The position numbers were made by a program, and so were the translations under genes. From the NCBI RefSeq assembly GCF_900109995.1, contig NZ_FOCB01000001.1, positions 357,970-421,969 of the forward strand: 64,000 nt of DNA, written 5' to 3'. The notes beneath the pieces are model-generated. The model was given only the letters and a program-made list of their open reading frames with translations, was not told the origin of the DNA and ran no database searches. Each line of letters starts with the position of its first letter. The stretch's first letter is position 1. Source of the stretch: Pseudomonas sp. ok272. Its GTDB lineage: Bacteria > Pseudomonadota > Gammaproteobacteria > Pseudomonadales > Pseudomonadaceae. Below are positions 8,883 to 16,860 of this stretch, piece after piece.

Positions 8883-10034
8883 ATGTCACTGAACAAATTT
8901 CTAACCTTGGCACTGTGCATCAGCATCACCGGTTGTGCGCAAACCCCACAAAGTGATGCAGACGGCGGCCATTGGTGGTCCCAGGGCTCCGACAAGGTCG
9001 CGGATGCCAAGCCCGTGACCTCGCCGGACGCCAAGCCAGCGGCCAAGGTTGCCAGTGCCCCGGCGCCAGCCGCGCCAGCGGCTACCCCGGCTCCGGTTGC
9101 CAAGCCACAGGACACGGGCAGCAGTTGGTGGCCGTTCTCTTCCAAGGGCGACACCGCTAAAGCACCTACTCCAGCTCCAACTCCAGCCGTTGATAGCAAG
9201 CTCATGGCCCCCATCGTTGCAACCAGCGCAGGAGCGGCTGCAGCCAAGGCTGATTCAGAGAGCAAATGGTGGTGGCCGTTCAGCGACCAGCCTAAGGCCG
9301 TGACCAAGGCGGACATCAAGGATGTGCCGATGCCTGATCCGAAAATCACCCAGGCGTGGCTGGACGACTACGAGCCGCGCCTGCGCAGCGCTATCCAGGA
9401 CAAGCACTTGCAGGTCGAGCGTCGCGAAAACGTGCTGGTGGTCGTGGTGCCGGTGGATGACACCTTCAACTCGAAGCGCCCGGCCATGCTGCTGCCTTCC
9501 TCCCTGGGCTCATTCAGCCGTATTGCCAAGCTGGTGGAGGGGGATACCAAGACGTCCGTGCTGGTCCTCGGTCACGGCGATTCTTCCGGCGTCGCCTCGG
9601 CTACCCAGGTGCTGAGCAAGGAGCGTGCAACGTCCGTGGCCTCGATCTTCAGCCTCAGCGGCATGAAGCGTGATCGCCTGATGCTGCGTGGCATGGGTGA
9701 CCTGATGCCGCGTGCGGCGAACGACAGCGTGCAAGGCCGTACCTTGAACCGTCGAATGGAAATCGTACTGACCCAACGCACCACCATGCTCGCGTTGTTG
9801 AGCAAGTACAGCTCGCCAACCCCGCCCGTGGCAGAAATGGTTGCGGTCCAGGACGTCAAGCCTGCCGCTGTCGCCCCGGCCGGGAAAAAAGCCGCCCCGG
9901 CGAAGAAAACCACAATCGCCAAGAAGGCGGCTGCGCCGAAGAAAGCCGCTCCTGCCAAGAAAGCGACTGCCCAGGCCAAGAAACCGGTGGTAGCCAAGGC
10001 TACTCCAGTGGCCAAGCCTGCCAGCGGCCAGTAA
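8883..10034 (+). CDS. OmpA-domain lipoprotein with Pro/Ala linker and histone H1-like Lys/Ala tail
   Basis: A 383-aa protein with lipobox ITGC (Cys18). A long Pro/Ala-rich linker carries two near-identical WWPFS elements (about residues 82 and 136). An OmpA-like domain (about 180-300) includes VLVLGHGDSSGVASATQVLS and ends TLNRRMEIVLTQR. The last ~60 residues are low-complexity KKAAPAKK repeats resembling the AlgP/histone H1-like tails of pseudomonads, here on an exported lipoprotein. The gene lies alone before pdxH. Domain calls are clear; the role of the basic tail is unknown. Confidence 0.85.
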   Translation: MSLNKFLTLALCISITGCAQTPQSDADGGHWWSQGSDKVADAKPVTSPDAKPAAKVASAPAPAAPAATPAPVAKPQDTGSSWWPFSSKGDTAKAPTPAPTPAVDSKLMAPIVATSAGAAAAKADSESKWWWPFSDQPKAVTKADIKDVPMPDPKITQAWLDDYEPRLRSAIQDKHLQVERRENVLVVVVPVDDTFNSKRPAMLLPSSLGSFSRIAKLVEGDTKTSVLVLGHGDSSGVASATQVLSKERATSVASIFSLSGMKRDRLMLRGMGDLMPRAANDSVQGRTLNRRMEIVLTQRTTMLALLSKYSSPTPPVAEMVAVQDVKPAAVAPAGKKAAPAKKTTIAKKAAAPKKAAPAKKATAQAKKPVVAKATPVAKPASGQ

Positions 10035-10074
10035 TCAGAGCGGTCACTGATCGACTCAGCACAAGGAAAACGCC

Positions 10075-10722
10075 ATGACCCAGGCCCTGGCAGATATGCG
10101 ACGCGACTATATCCGCGATGGTTTGACCGAGGCACAGGCCCCGAGCGAGCCATTTGCACTGTTTCATCAGTGGTTCGCCGATGCGGTGAAGACCGAGCAG
10201 CCTCCGGTCGAGGCGAATGCCATGACCGTGGCCACTGTCGATTCGGACGGACGCCCGCACTGCCGGATCCTGTTGCTCAAGGGGCTGGATGAGCAAGGTT
10301 TTACCTTCTTCACCAACTACGACAGTGCCAAGGGCCAGCAATTGGCGGCCAATCCGTTCGCGGCCATGACCTTCTTCTGGCCGACCCTGGAGCGCCAGGT
10401 GCGGATTGAAGGGCGAGTGGTGAAAGTGACTCCGCAGGAGTCCGACGCTTATTACCAGGTGCGCCCTTTGGGCAGTCGTCTGGGCGCCTGGGCATCACCG
10501 CAGAGCCGGGTGATTGCTGATCGTGCCGAGCTTGAAGGCTTGCTCAAGAGCACCGAGCAGCGTTTCAGTGACACCCAGCCTGATTGCCCGGCCCATTGGG
10601 GCGGCTATCGCCTGCTACCTGAGCGCATCGAATTCTGGCAGGGACGCACGAGCCGATTGCACGACCGCTTGAACTATCGGCGCCAGGACGGCGGCTGGAG
10701 CCGCGAACGCCTGGCGCCTTGA
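10075..10722 (+). CDS. pdxH: Pyridoxamine 5'-phosphate oxidase
   Basis: A 215-aa FMN enzyme that oxidises pyridoxamine or pyridoxine phosphate to pyridoxal 5'-phosphate. Visible family signatures include [20 protein letters not shown] (FMN/PLP binding), [30 protein letters not shown] and the C-terminal [10 protein letters not shown]...WSRERLAP. Length equals the usual PdxH length. It follows the OmpA lipoprotein by 40 bp with AAGGAA as ribosome site. Confidence 0.96.
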   Translation: MTQALADMRRDYIRDGLTEAQAPSEPFALFHQWFADAVKTEQPPVEANAMTVATVDSDGRPHCRILLLKGLDEQGFTFFTNYDSAKGQQLAANPFAAMTFFWPTLERQVRIEGRVVKVTPQESDAYYQVRPLGSRLGAWASPQSRVIADRAELEGLLKSTEQRFSDTQPDCPAHWGGYRLLPERIEFWQGRTSRLHDRLNYRRQDGGWSRERLAP

Positions 10723-10726
10723 CCGT

Positions 10727-10963
10727 TCACTTGGCTGGATAGGTGCCAGCAACGGCCTCCAGCCACTGTGGCAGGTCTCGACGCTTGACCTTCTGCTGCC
10801 GGGCGGTTTCCAGTTGTTGCAGCATGAAGTGTTTTTTCTGTTCGTCGTCACCGGCCAGTGCCAGCGCCAGGTCGCGATCCATCCACCGCTTGATCCGAAC
10901 GTACAGCCACCCGTGGAAGTACAGCCCGGCAGCGGTGGTAATGACGATGATGAAGTAATCCAT
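10727..10963 (-). CDS. Small Pseudomonas membrane-anchored protein of unknown function
   Basis: A 78-aa protein with one N-terminal hydrophobic helix (FIIVITTAAGLYFHGWLYV) followed by a charged helical tail rich in Asp, Lys and Gln. The gene converges on pdxH with only 4 bp between stops. I recognise it only as a conserved Pseudomonas small protein; no catalytic motif is seen. Confidence 0.65.
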   Translation of the reverse strand: MDYFIIVITTAAGLYFHGWLYVRIKRWMDRDLALALAGDDEQKKHFMLQQLETARQQKVKRRDLPQWLEAVAGTYPAK

Positions 10964-11130
10964 GAAAATCCTTGGTCGGTGGCGCAGGTTGCTAGAATTG
11001 CCGCTAATGTGTGAGGAGAGCCCAGGTGCCGCTGTACTGCGCCTGAATGAACACTCATTTACCTCGGTGACACCGTGACAGGCGTCAAGCTGCGGAGTCT
11101 AATGAATCCTTGTCCTTTGGAGTTGATGCT

Positions 11131-11595
11131 ATGCGTAAGTCTGTTCTGTTAGTTGCTTCTTTTTCCACGATGGCGATGTTGCTCACGGGCTGCCAGTCCA
11201 GCCTCACCGGTGACTCCTACTCCCGTGACGAAGCGCGTCGGGTGCAGACGATCCGTATGGGCACCATCGAATCCCTGCGTCCAGTGAAAATCGAAGGCAC
11301 CAAGACCCCAATCGGTGGTGCTGCCGGTGCGGTGATCGGTGGTGTCGGCGGTAGCGCCATCGGCGGCGGCAAGGGCAGCATTGTGGCCGCGGTCATCGGC
11401 GCCGTTGCGGGCGGCCTGGTCGGTTCGGCTGCTGAAGAAGGCCTGACCCGTACCCAAGGCGTGGAAATCACCGTTCGCGAAGACGACGGCAGCATGCGTG
11501 CCTATGTGCAGCAAGTGCAACCAAACGAAGTGTTCCGTGTGGGTGAGCGCGTGCGCATCTCCACCGTCGGTGGCACCAGCCGCGTTTCGCACTAA
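11131..11595 (+). CDS. slyB: SlyB/PcpY-like glycine-zipper outer-membrane lipoprotein
   Basis: A 154-aa lipoprotein. The signal peptide ends in LLTGC (about residue 21). The central glycine-zipper 2TM domain (GGAAGAVIGGVGGSAIGGG and the following hydrophobic half) is typical of SlyB, and a C-terminal beta-domain (VEITVREDDGSMRAYVQQ...) completes the fold. ATG 11131 is used rather than 11110 because the signal peptide begins there and TTTGGAG precedes it. SlyB supports outer-membrane integrity in enteric bacteria. Family sure; exact orthology less so. Confidence 0.85.
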   Translation: MRKSVLLVASFSTMAMLLTGCQSSLTGDSYSRDEARRVQTIRMGTIESLRPVKIEGTKTPIGGAAGAVIGGVGGSAIGGGKGSIVAAVIGAVAGGLVGSAAEEGLTRTQGVEITVREDDGSMRAYVQQVQPNEVFRVGERVRISTVGGTSRVSH

Positions 11596-11644
11596 GCAGT
11601 AAACAGTAAGCAGTAAGCAGTAAGCAGTAAGCAGTAAGCGTTAA
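11596..11644. repeat. Seven tandem 7-bp units (GCAGTAA)
   Basis: Starting at the base after the slyB stop codon, five exact GCAGTAA units and two one- or two-base variants (ACAGTAA, GCGTTAA) run head to tail, directly before the terminator. The TAA in every unit provides repeated stops. Such arrays vary in copy number by slipped-strand replication. Confidence 0.9.
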
Positions 11645-11647
11645 AAC

Positions 11648-11682
11648 AAAACCCCGATCAGGTGACTGGTCGGGGTTTTGTG
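11648..11682 (+). terminator. Rho-independent terminator of slyB
   Basis: Inverted repeat AAAACCCCGA / TCGGGGTTTT with a short loop, followed by GTGTTTTT, directly downstream of the slyB tandem repeats. Confidence 0.85.
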
Positions 11683-11701
11683 TTTTTGAAGCGTTGAAAG
11701 T

Positions 11702-12001
11702 CTATTTGTCAGTTGATGCATCAAACTCACCAAGATGGCGACCTCTTTTGTCATACATCTCTACTGCGCTATGACTGGTAGTCCCACTCTAGTGTCCTGT
11801 CTCGGAAATAAGCTGTTCCCTTTTGACGGCACCTGTCGCCGCCATGCTGCGTTGCCACTCCTCGCCATAGCCCTGCTATGACTCGTCGCGGCGCCTTGCC
11901 TGGCAGCAACAGATGCTCGTCAAAAAGGTAACGTATTTCCAAGACAGGACACTAGAATACGATCATTTCCTGTCCTCCAGGACGTTCGTGTGCCACGCCC
12001 T
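11702..12001 (-). pseudogene. Decayed colicin E3-type rRNase tip no. 2, interrupted by a MITE
   Basis: Directly after the stop of the third immunity-like gene, the minus strand reads GRGTRTSWRTGNDRI. After excising the MITE and one CTAG copy it continues L-EWDYQ, then (after one extra T at about 11774) HSAVEMYDKRGRHLGEFDA and STDK-stop at 11702-11704. This matches the colicin E3 cytotoxic domain (IYEWDSQHG...) and retains the equivalents of the catalytic Asp, His and Glu; the terminal Arg segment is lost. There is no start codon. It is a toxin C-terminus orphaned from its delivery domains, then frameshifted and disrupted. Confidence 0.75.
11789..11955. mobile_element. MITE of about 159 bp with CTAG target duplication
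   Basis: The core 11793-11951 begins TGTCCTGTCTCGGAAATA and ends with its near inverted complement (TATTTCCAAGACAGGACA). The interior is also largely palindromic (CGCCATAGCCCTGCTATG...). It is flanked by CTAG on both sides (11789-11792 and 11952-11955), the target type of some IS5-family elements. Removing the element and one CTAG restores the reading frame of a toxin-tip remnant across the junction, so this is a real insertion. No transposase is encoded. Confidence 0.82.
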
Positions 12002-12226
12002 TCAATCGTGTGAAGTTAAAAACAGATCTAGATTTTTAGGTAGGTCTAATGAGCGCGCGTTTTCTATATCGATAATTTGCTGTTGGGAAAGTCTGTAGTC
12101 ATACAAGGGGTCTTCGCTGTTGCTCCATTCCATGATGTGTGTGGGTTTTTCGGCGGTAATAGGAATTAGCCTTTCAAATGAGGGGAGGTCTTCACCTTTC
12201 ACAACTCCCATAATCAGATGTTTCAT
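12002..12226 (-). CDS. Immunity-like protein 3 (paired with the degenerate toxin tip no. 1)
   Basis: A 74-aa acidic protein with the pattern MEW...YDYRLSQQQIIDIE...LPKNLDLFL, shared in the same order with the two other small proteins of this island (MNW...LS..Q...IE). Its ATG (12224-12226) overlaps the TGA of the preceding toxin-tip remnant as ATGA, the same coupling seen between the intact toxin and immunity gene 1. It does not resemble the classical ImmE3/cloacin immunity family. An immunity role is inferred from position and acidity. Confidence 0.65.
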   Translation of the reverse strand: MKHLIMGVVKGEDLPSFERLIPITAEKPTHIMEWSNSEDPLYDYRLSQQQIIDIENARSLDLPKNLDLFLTSHD

Positions 12227-12375
12227 GGTTCTACCTTTCTGGTTGGGTCGGCGGATTTGTTTTTGGCGCCTGTTGTGTGGTTGAACTCACCAAGGTGTTT
12301 TCCGCGTTTGTTGTATTTTTCGATAGCACCATGCTGGAAATCTCATTCGTAAATCGTTCCATCTCGATCTTTCCA
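12223..12375 (-). pseudogene. Decayed colicin E3-type rRNase tip no. 1 (no start, internal TGA)
   Basis: The 51 codons after the stop of immunity gene 2 read WKDRDGTIYE-stop-DFQHGAIEKYNKRGKH and on to SADPTRKVEP-stop. They align along the last 50 residues of the intact toxin next door (WKDSSGRIYEWDSQHG...DPTRRVEK). The internal stop (TGA, 12343-12345) sits exactly where both the neighbour and colicin E3 have Trp (TGG). Catalytic Asp, His, Glu and Arg equivalents are all retained. There is no start codon or delivery domain, so this is an orphan toxin C-terminus. Confidence 0.82.
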
Positions 12376-12615
12376 CTACGCCTCGATACCAATGTATAAA
12401 GCCAGTTCTCGAGGCATGGGGCGCTGCAGCACCTGTTCGATTTTCTGGACTTGAGCAAGGGATAGCGCAAACTCGCCGTCGGGGCTTTCAGCGAAACTCT
12501 TCCAGTTCATCACTTCCAGCACTGCATGCTCGCTGTGTTGGGGGATGTCGAGTTCGTACTGTATTGAGTGGTTGTTGCTGTCATTGACAAAAAACCCGCT
12601 GATACTCAAGTGCAT
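12376..12615 (-). CDS. Immunity-like protein 2
   Basis: A 79-aa acidic protein with the shared core VMNW...FALSLAQVQKIEQ...MPRELALYIGI that relates it to its two neighbours. It ends with TAG immediately before, and in frame with, toxin-tip remnant 1. The 103-bp gap to immunity gene 1 is AT-richer and holds no recognisable E3-type tip. Its cognate toxin is not visible here, so it may be an orphan immunity gene. Function inferred. Confidence 0.62.
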   Translation of the reverse strand: MHLSISGFFVNDSNNHSIQYELDIPQHSEHAVLEVMNWKSFAESPDGEFALSLAQVQKIEQVLQRPMPRELALYIGIEA

Positions 12616-12718
12616 AACTGGCCTCTCTCGAAGATTTACGTTGTCGTGTTACTGCGTGTAGTTGCTTTCTTATTGTGTTGCTAGGTTCGTATTTCTGGGG
12701 TCGATGACCCGATAGGGC

Positions 12719-12949
12719 TCATTCTGTGCATACCAGTTGGACAAGGTGATTGGCATCATCAAGATTTCTGCCGGTCCAGTCTTCCAGTATTTTTACTTGT
12801 TCTGACGACAAGTCGTAACCATCGTATTCGTCGCCAGGATACTGCCAGTTCATTAGTTTTTTTAGCGCCTCACTTCGGCTACCCGGTATTTCTACACTCA
12901 GTAATAGTTCTTCGGTATTTTTGTCGAAAACCTCAATGACATGCTTCAT
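12719..12949 (-). CDS. Immunity-like protein 1 for the E3-type toxin
   Basis: A 76-aa acidic protein (MKHVIEVFDKNTEELLLSVE...) with the LMNW...YDLSSEQVKILE...VQLVC pattern. Its start codon overlaps the toxin stop as ATGA (12946-12949), which ties its translation to the toxin. That arrangement and its acidic character argue for a cognate immunity protein against the basic rRNase domain. It is similar to small Pseudomonas proteins found beside pyocin-domain toxins, and unlike colicin ImmE3. No structure or assay is implied by sequence alone. Confidence 0.72.
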   Translation of the reverse strand: MKHVIEVFDKNTEELLLSVEIPGSRSEALKKLMNWQYPGDEYDGYDLSSEQVKILEDWTGRNLDDANHLVQLVCTE

Positions 12950-14166
12950 TTCTCTACTCTTCTTGTTGGGTCAGCGGGTTTTGTTTGCTCTCCTGTCTGT
13001 GGATCGTACTCTCCAAGGTGTTTACCTTGCTTGGTATACAACTCTATTTTTCCATGTTGTGAGTCCCATTCATAAATTCTTCCTGACGAGTCCTTCCAGC
13101 GTCTACGTTTTTTTCCGCCTCCACGTACGGATGTTTTTAACGGGGCAGACTTTGTGTCAGGAAACGCTGAAAGAGTCGTTGGTGCTGGGTAGTATTTGAA
13201 GTCTCCAGGAACACTCAGAACAATATAAACCGGCCTCACCCCCGACCCTACCGGGAACACCAGGATGAAATCCTTGTATTCAGGCGGGTAAACCGGGTCA
13301 ACGATAATGCTGTCAGCCAAGGGTGTCGGAGGAAACACCCAGATGTGCGGGGTCTGTGGTGCGGCTTCCAGGGCGGGGATGCCGAGGATGTCGGAGCCGT
13401 CTACAGCAGGTGTCCAAATCAGTTCGATGCCGTCGCCAAGGTCAGCGATGTAGTGGCTGCCACGTGCGGTGAGCTGCACGACATCGACCATTTCCCAGTC
13501 GGGGTTTTTGCCGGTGTAGAAGGCATAACCCTTGAGGCTGCCGTCCGCGCGTTGTTCGACCTGCAGGCGCATGCGGGTCCGTGCTTGTGTGAGGCTGCGC
13601 AGTTGCTCTTCGCTATAGAGGGCACTGTCGCCCAGACGAGGCGTCCAGAACACCGCGACCACCGCGCTGAGTACCACGGCACCCGCGGCACCGGCCTTGG
13701 TCGCGAGCGTGACGAGCGGCGTTGCGAGTGCTGGGGCGCGCAGTGCCAGCTGGCCCACACCCAGTGCAATGGTGCTGCCGCTGATGGTCTCCAGGTTCTG
13801 CAGGCCAGCCTTGTCGACTTCACGAGCGCCGAGCCAGGCGATTTCCCCGTAGTCCTTCAGGCTGTCGGTGGGTACCCTTTCCCAAGGGTACAAATAGCTA
13901 ATGATGGCGTCTGGCAGTTTGCACGACTTGGCGAAAACGCAGCCGACCATGGTGGGGCGCGGTGGGCGGGGGGGGCGGTTCCAACGGGCGTTTTCGTAGG
14001 CTTCCTGCCTTGCGAGCATCTGATCATAGGCCGCTTGTCGGGCCTTGCGCTCCGCCGGTTCGTCGGGATTCAGGTAGCGCCGGGTGATGTGGTGTCCACA
14101 GCCAACCGGTAGGTCTGGAACTAGGGGGATGTTCTTGTTTTCAGCCACGCATGCGCCCTTGCTCAT
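12946..14166 (-). CDS. Pyocin_S-domain toxin with colicin E3-type 16S rRNase C-terminus
   Basis: A 406-aa protein. The N-terminus (1-110) has an arginine/proline-rich segment and paired Cys in GCVFAKSCKLPD. Residues ~125-175 hold two hydrophobic helices, ~190-320 resemble the S-type pyocin domain (RLQVEQRADGSLKGYAFYTG...DGIELIWTP) and 349-406 match the colicin E3 ribonuclease. Equivalents of the E3 catalytic residues Asp510, His513, Glu517 and Arg545 are Asp368, His371, Glu375 and Arg402. Known E3-type enzymes cut 16S rRNA in the decoding centre. It lacks the long receptor-binding region of classical S pyocins, so delivery could be by type VI secretion or as a small bacteriocin; sequence does not decide. 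Confidence 0.88.
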   Translation of the reverse strand: MSKGACVAENKNIPLVPDLPVGCGHHITRRYLNPDEPAERKARQAAYDQMLARQEAYENARWNRPPRPPRPTMVGCVFAKSCKLPDAIISYLYPWERVPTDSLKDYGEIAWLGAREVDKAGLQNLETISGSTIALGVGQLALRAPALATPLVTLATKAGAAGAVVLSAVVAVFWTPRLGDSALYSEEQLRSLTQARTRMRLQVEQRADGSLKGYAFYTGKNPDWEMVDVVQLTARGSHYIADLGDGIELIWTPAVDGSDILGIPALEAAPQTPHIWVFPPTPLADSIIVDPVYPPEYKDFILVFPVGSGVRPVYIVLSVPGDFKYYPAPTTLSAFPDTKSAPLKTSVRGGGKKRRRWKDSSGRIYEWDSQHGKIELYTKQGKHLGEYDPQTGEQTKPADPTRRVEK

Positions 14167-14175
14167 TCGTCATTC

Positions 14176-14202
14176 GGCAGCCCCCGTGGGTAGGGGCTGC
14201 GC
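14176..14202. terminator. Hairpin between toxin island and nhaA
   Basis: Stem GCAGCCCC / GGGGCTGC (14178-14185 and 14193-14200) just upstream of the toxin start and downstream of nhaA on the minus strand. It plausibly ends nhaA transcription; there is no clear T tract. Confidence 0.45.
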
Positions 14203-14259
14203 GACGTTAGCGAATGTGGCTGCTTGTGGCTGTAGGAAGGGTCCCTAAAACACTAGGGA

Positions 14260-15447
14260 TTAAGAGGCGAGCGTTGTGCTCTTGCGACTGGCAATGACCA
14301 TCACGGTGTAGCCGATCAGCGCGGCGAGCGTCGAGCCCGTGAGGATGCCCATGCGGTCCATGCCAGCGAATTCGCTACTGCCTGCAACGAAGGCCAGGGA
14401 GCCGACAAACAGGCTCATGGTGAAGCCGATCCCGCAGAGAATCGCCACGCCAAGCACTTGCCCCCAGTTGGCCCCAGCAGGCAGGGCGGCGATGCCGGTC
14501 TTGACCGCGATCCAGGTCAGGCCGAAGACCCCGACGGTCTTGCCCAGCAGCAGGCCGATGGCGATGCCCATTGGCACGAAGTGGGTGAAGCTTTCAGCGG
14601 TGACGCCGGTCAGCGACAGGCCGGCGTTGGCGAATGCGAACAGCGGCAGGATGCCATACGCTACCCAGGGATGCAGGGCGTGCTCCAGGGCCAGCAGCGG
14701 CGAGGGTTCGGCATTCTTGGTGCCCAGCGGGATGCAGAACGCCAGGGTCACACCGGCCAGGGTGGCGTGGACGCCACTTTTGAGTACGCAGACCCACAGG
14801 ATCAGGCCGATGATCATGTAGGGACCCAGCTTGACCACCCCCAGGCGATTCATCGCCACCAGCGCGGCGATACAGGCGGCGGCGAGCATCAGTGACAGTG
14901 TGGACAAGGCCCCCGAGTAGAAGATTGCGATGATGATGATCGCACCCAGGTCATCGATGATGGCCAAGGTCATCAGGAACAGCTTCAACGAGACGGGCAC
15001 GCGCTTGCCGAGCAGGGCGAGCACGCCCAGGGCAAAGGCGATGTCGGTTGCCGTCGGGATCGCCCAGCCATCGAGGGCGGGCGGGTTGTCGCGGTTGAGG
15101 AACCAGTAGATCAGCGCCGGCACGAGCATGCCGCCAATGGCGGCGGCACCGGGCAGGACGATCTGCGAAGGCTTGGACAGGTGGCCCTCCAGGACTTCGC
15201 GCTTGACCTCCAGGCCAATCAGCAGGAAGAACAACGCCATCAGGCCATCGTTGATCCAGAGCAGCAATGGCTTGGCGATTTGCAGGGCGCCGATCTGGGC
15301 GACCACGGGGGTCTCCAGCAGGCCGTTGTAGAGCCAGGACAGTGGTGAGTTGTTGACGATCAAGGCAAGAACTGCGGCGGCAATCAACAACAGTCCGCTG
15401 GCAGCCTCCATCTGAAAGAAACGCGTGAACGTGCTACGCAGAGGCAA
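14260..15447 (-). CDS. nhaA: Na+/H+ antiporter NhaA
   Basis: A 395-aa inner-membrane antiporter exchanging sodium for protons at alkaline pH. Family signatures include [36 protein letters not shown] (discontinuous helix region) and [20 protein letters not shown] with the adjacent aspartates (IDD) needed for ion binding in NhaA. Length matches the family. It is monocistronic, with a 250-bp AT-rich upstream region shared with a divergent gene. Confidence 0.96.
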   Translation of the reverse strand: MPLRSTFTRFFQMEAASGLLLIAAAVLALIVNNSPLSWLYNGLLETPVVAQIGALQIAKPLLLWINDGLMALFFLLIGLEVKREVLEGHLSKPSQIVLPGAAAIGGMLVPALIYWFLNRDNPPALDGWAIPTATDIAFALGVLALLGKRVPVSLKLFLMTLAIIDDLGAIIIIAIFYSGALSTLSLMLAAACIAALVAMNRLGVVKLGPYMIIGLILWVCVLKSGVHATLAGVTLAFCIPLGTKNAEPSPLLALEHALHPWVAYGILPLFAFANAGLSLTGVTAESFTHFVPMGIAIGLLLGKTVGVFGLTWIAVKTGIAALPAGANWGQVLGVAILCGIGFTMSLFVGSLAFVAGSSEFAGMDRMGILTGSTLAALIGYTVMVIASRKSTTLAS

Positions 15448-15697
15448 GGTCGCTCTCCATCTATGGATTCAAAAGGTGGAACACCCTAACCTGTACGCTT
15501 AGTTGTTAAAACAAAAGTTATATTCTTTTTTGTTATATGCGCTGGTCACAAGTGTCGGACTGAGCCTAGCAGTTGACCGACATATTGGGCGGCAGCTGTA
15601 TCTGTGCGTCATGTGGGATTTTTCCTAAGCTTAACGGCTTAGCCTATTGTCACTGTCAGGTTTGCCCGTGCCCAGCCGATCCAATGAGAAAACGACC
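15448..15697. other. AT-rich divergent promoter region between nhaA and a cysteine synthase-like gene
   Basis: The stretch 15500-15540 is conspicuously AT-rich for this genome and contains a repeated GTTATAT, at about 15518 and 15534, as spaced direct half-sites. It could bind a LysR-type regulator, but no specific protein can be named. The remainder shows nothing distinctive. Confidence 0.35.
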
Positions 15698-16792
15698 ATG
15701 AGCGACAACCGTCAGTGGGCCCGCGAAGCCATCCGCATCATCGAGGCGGACTTCCAGCGCAGTGCCGATACCCATTTGATTCCCCTGCCATTGCCAGGGC
15801 TGCCGGGCATCGACTTGTACTTCAAGGACGAGTCCAGTCACCCCACCGGTAGCCTCAAGCATCGCCTGGCGCGTTCGCTGTTCTTGTATGCCTTGTGTAA
15901 TGGCTGGCTCAAGCCGGGGGCGCCGGTGATCGAGGCGTCCAGCGGCTCGACGGCGATTTCCGAGGCCTATTTCGCACGGTTGCTCGGCCTGCCTTTCATT
16001 GCGGTGATGCCGGCCACCACGTCCCGGGAAAAAATCGCGCAGATCGAGTTTTATGGTGGCAAGAGCCATCTGGTGCAGGATCCGACGCAGATCTATGCCG
16101 AGTCCGAGCGTTTGGCCCGTGAACATGACGGTCATTTCATCGACCAGTTCACCTATGCCGAGCGCGCCACGGACTGGCGTGCCAATAACAACATCGCCGA
16201 GTCGATCTTCCAGCAAATGCGCTTTGAGCGTCATCCCGAGCCGAGCTGGCTGATTTCCAGCCCCGGGACCGGTGGCACCACCGCGACGCTGGGCCGTTAC
16301 GTGCGCTATCGCCAGCATTGCACCCGCGTGTTGTGTGCCGATGCCGAGCGTTCGGTGTTCTTCGACTATTACCAGAGTGGTGACGCGAGTCTGCGCCTGG
16401 ATTGCGGCTCGCGTATCGAAGGGATCGGGCGGCCACGGGTCGAGGCCTCGTTCCTGGCGAAGGTGATCGATGCGATGGTCAAGGTCCCGGATGCCTTGTC
16501 GCTGGCGGCCATGCACTACTTGGCGCAACGCTTGGGCCGGCGTGTGGGGGGTTCCAGTGGTACCAACCTGGTCGGTGCCTTGATGGCGGCCCAGGAGATG
16601 GTAGCGGTGGGGGAGAGTGGCTCGATCGTGGCCATTTTGTGTGATGGCGGTGAGCGCTATGCCACTACCTATTACGACCCGGACTGGTTGAAGGCCCAGG
16701 GATATGAATTGGAGGGGTTGGTGGCGGCCATTGCGGCCTGTGTCGAGCGGGGCGAGGCGCTGCCGGACAGCATTCTGCGCGCCAACATCTAA
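15698..16792 (+). CDS. PLP-dependent cysteine synthase-like enzyme
   Basis: A 364-aa fold-type II PLP enzyme. The PLP lysine is in [11 protein letters not shown], the substrate-binding ASSGSTA loop follows, and the phosphate-cradle glycine loop is [15 protein letters not shown]. It is longer and more divergent than CysK or CysM and resembles the 'cysteine synthase family' members that include Cds1-type L-cysteine desulfhydrases. The start at 15698 ([12 protein letters not shown]) is preferred to the earlier in-frame ATG by alignment with the usual start. Direction of reaction (synthesis or desulfhydration) is unknown. Confidence 0.8.
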   Translation: MSDNRQWAREAIRIIEADFQRSADTHLIPLPLPGLPGIDLYFKDESSHPTGSLKHRLARSLFLYALCNGWLKPGAPVIEASSGSTAISEAYFARLLGLPFIAVMPATTSREKIAQIEFYGGKSHLVQDPTQIYAESERLAREHDGHFIDQFTYAERATDWRANNNIAESIFQQMRFERHPEPSWLISSPGTGGTTATLGRYVRYRQHCTRVLCADAERSVFFDYYQSGDASLRLDCGSRIEGIGRPRVEASFLAKVIDAMVKVPDALSLAAMHYLAQRLGRRVGGSSGTNLVGALMAAQEMVAVGESGSIVAILCDGGERYATTYYDPDWLKAQGYELEGLVAAIAACVERGEALPDSILRANI

Positions 16793-16809
16793 CCGCCCAA
16801 GGACTCAAT

Positions 16810-16836
16810 GTAGGCGCGGGCGAGCCTCGCGCCTAC
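16810..16836. terminator. GC-rich palindrome between convergent genes
   Basis: GTAGGCGCGGGCGAGCCTCG and its complement form a near-perfect hairpin between the convergent cysteine synthase-like and FAD oxidoreductase genes. It resembles a REP variant and can act as a bidirectional terminator. Confidence 0.5.
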
Positions 16837-16860
16837 CGTTGTCAATCCGTGGAGTGGCGA

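Noticed and set aside
12616..12718. Possible third toxin remnant (EPYRVIDPRNTNLATQ) between imm1 and imm2
   Set aside because: Only ~16 residues in one frame, with no match to the E3-type catalytic core; too short to support.
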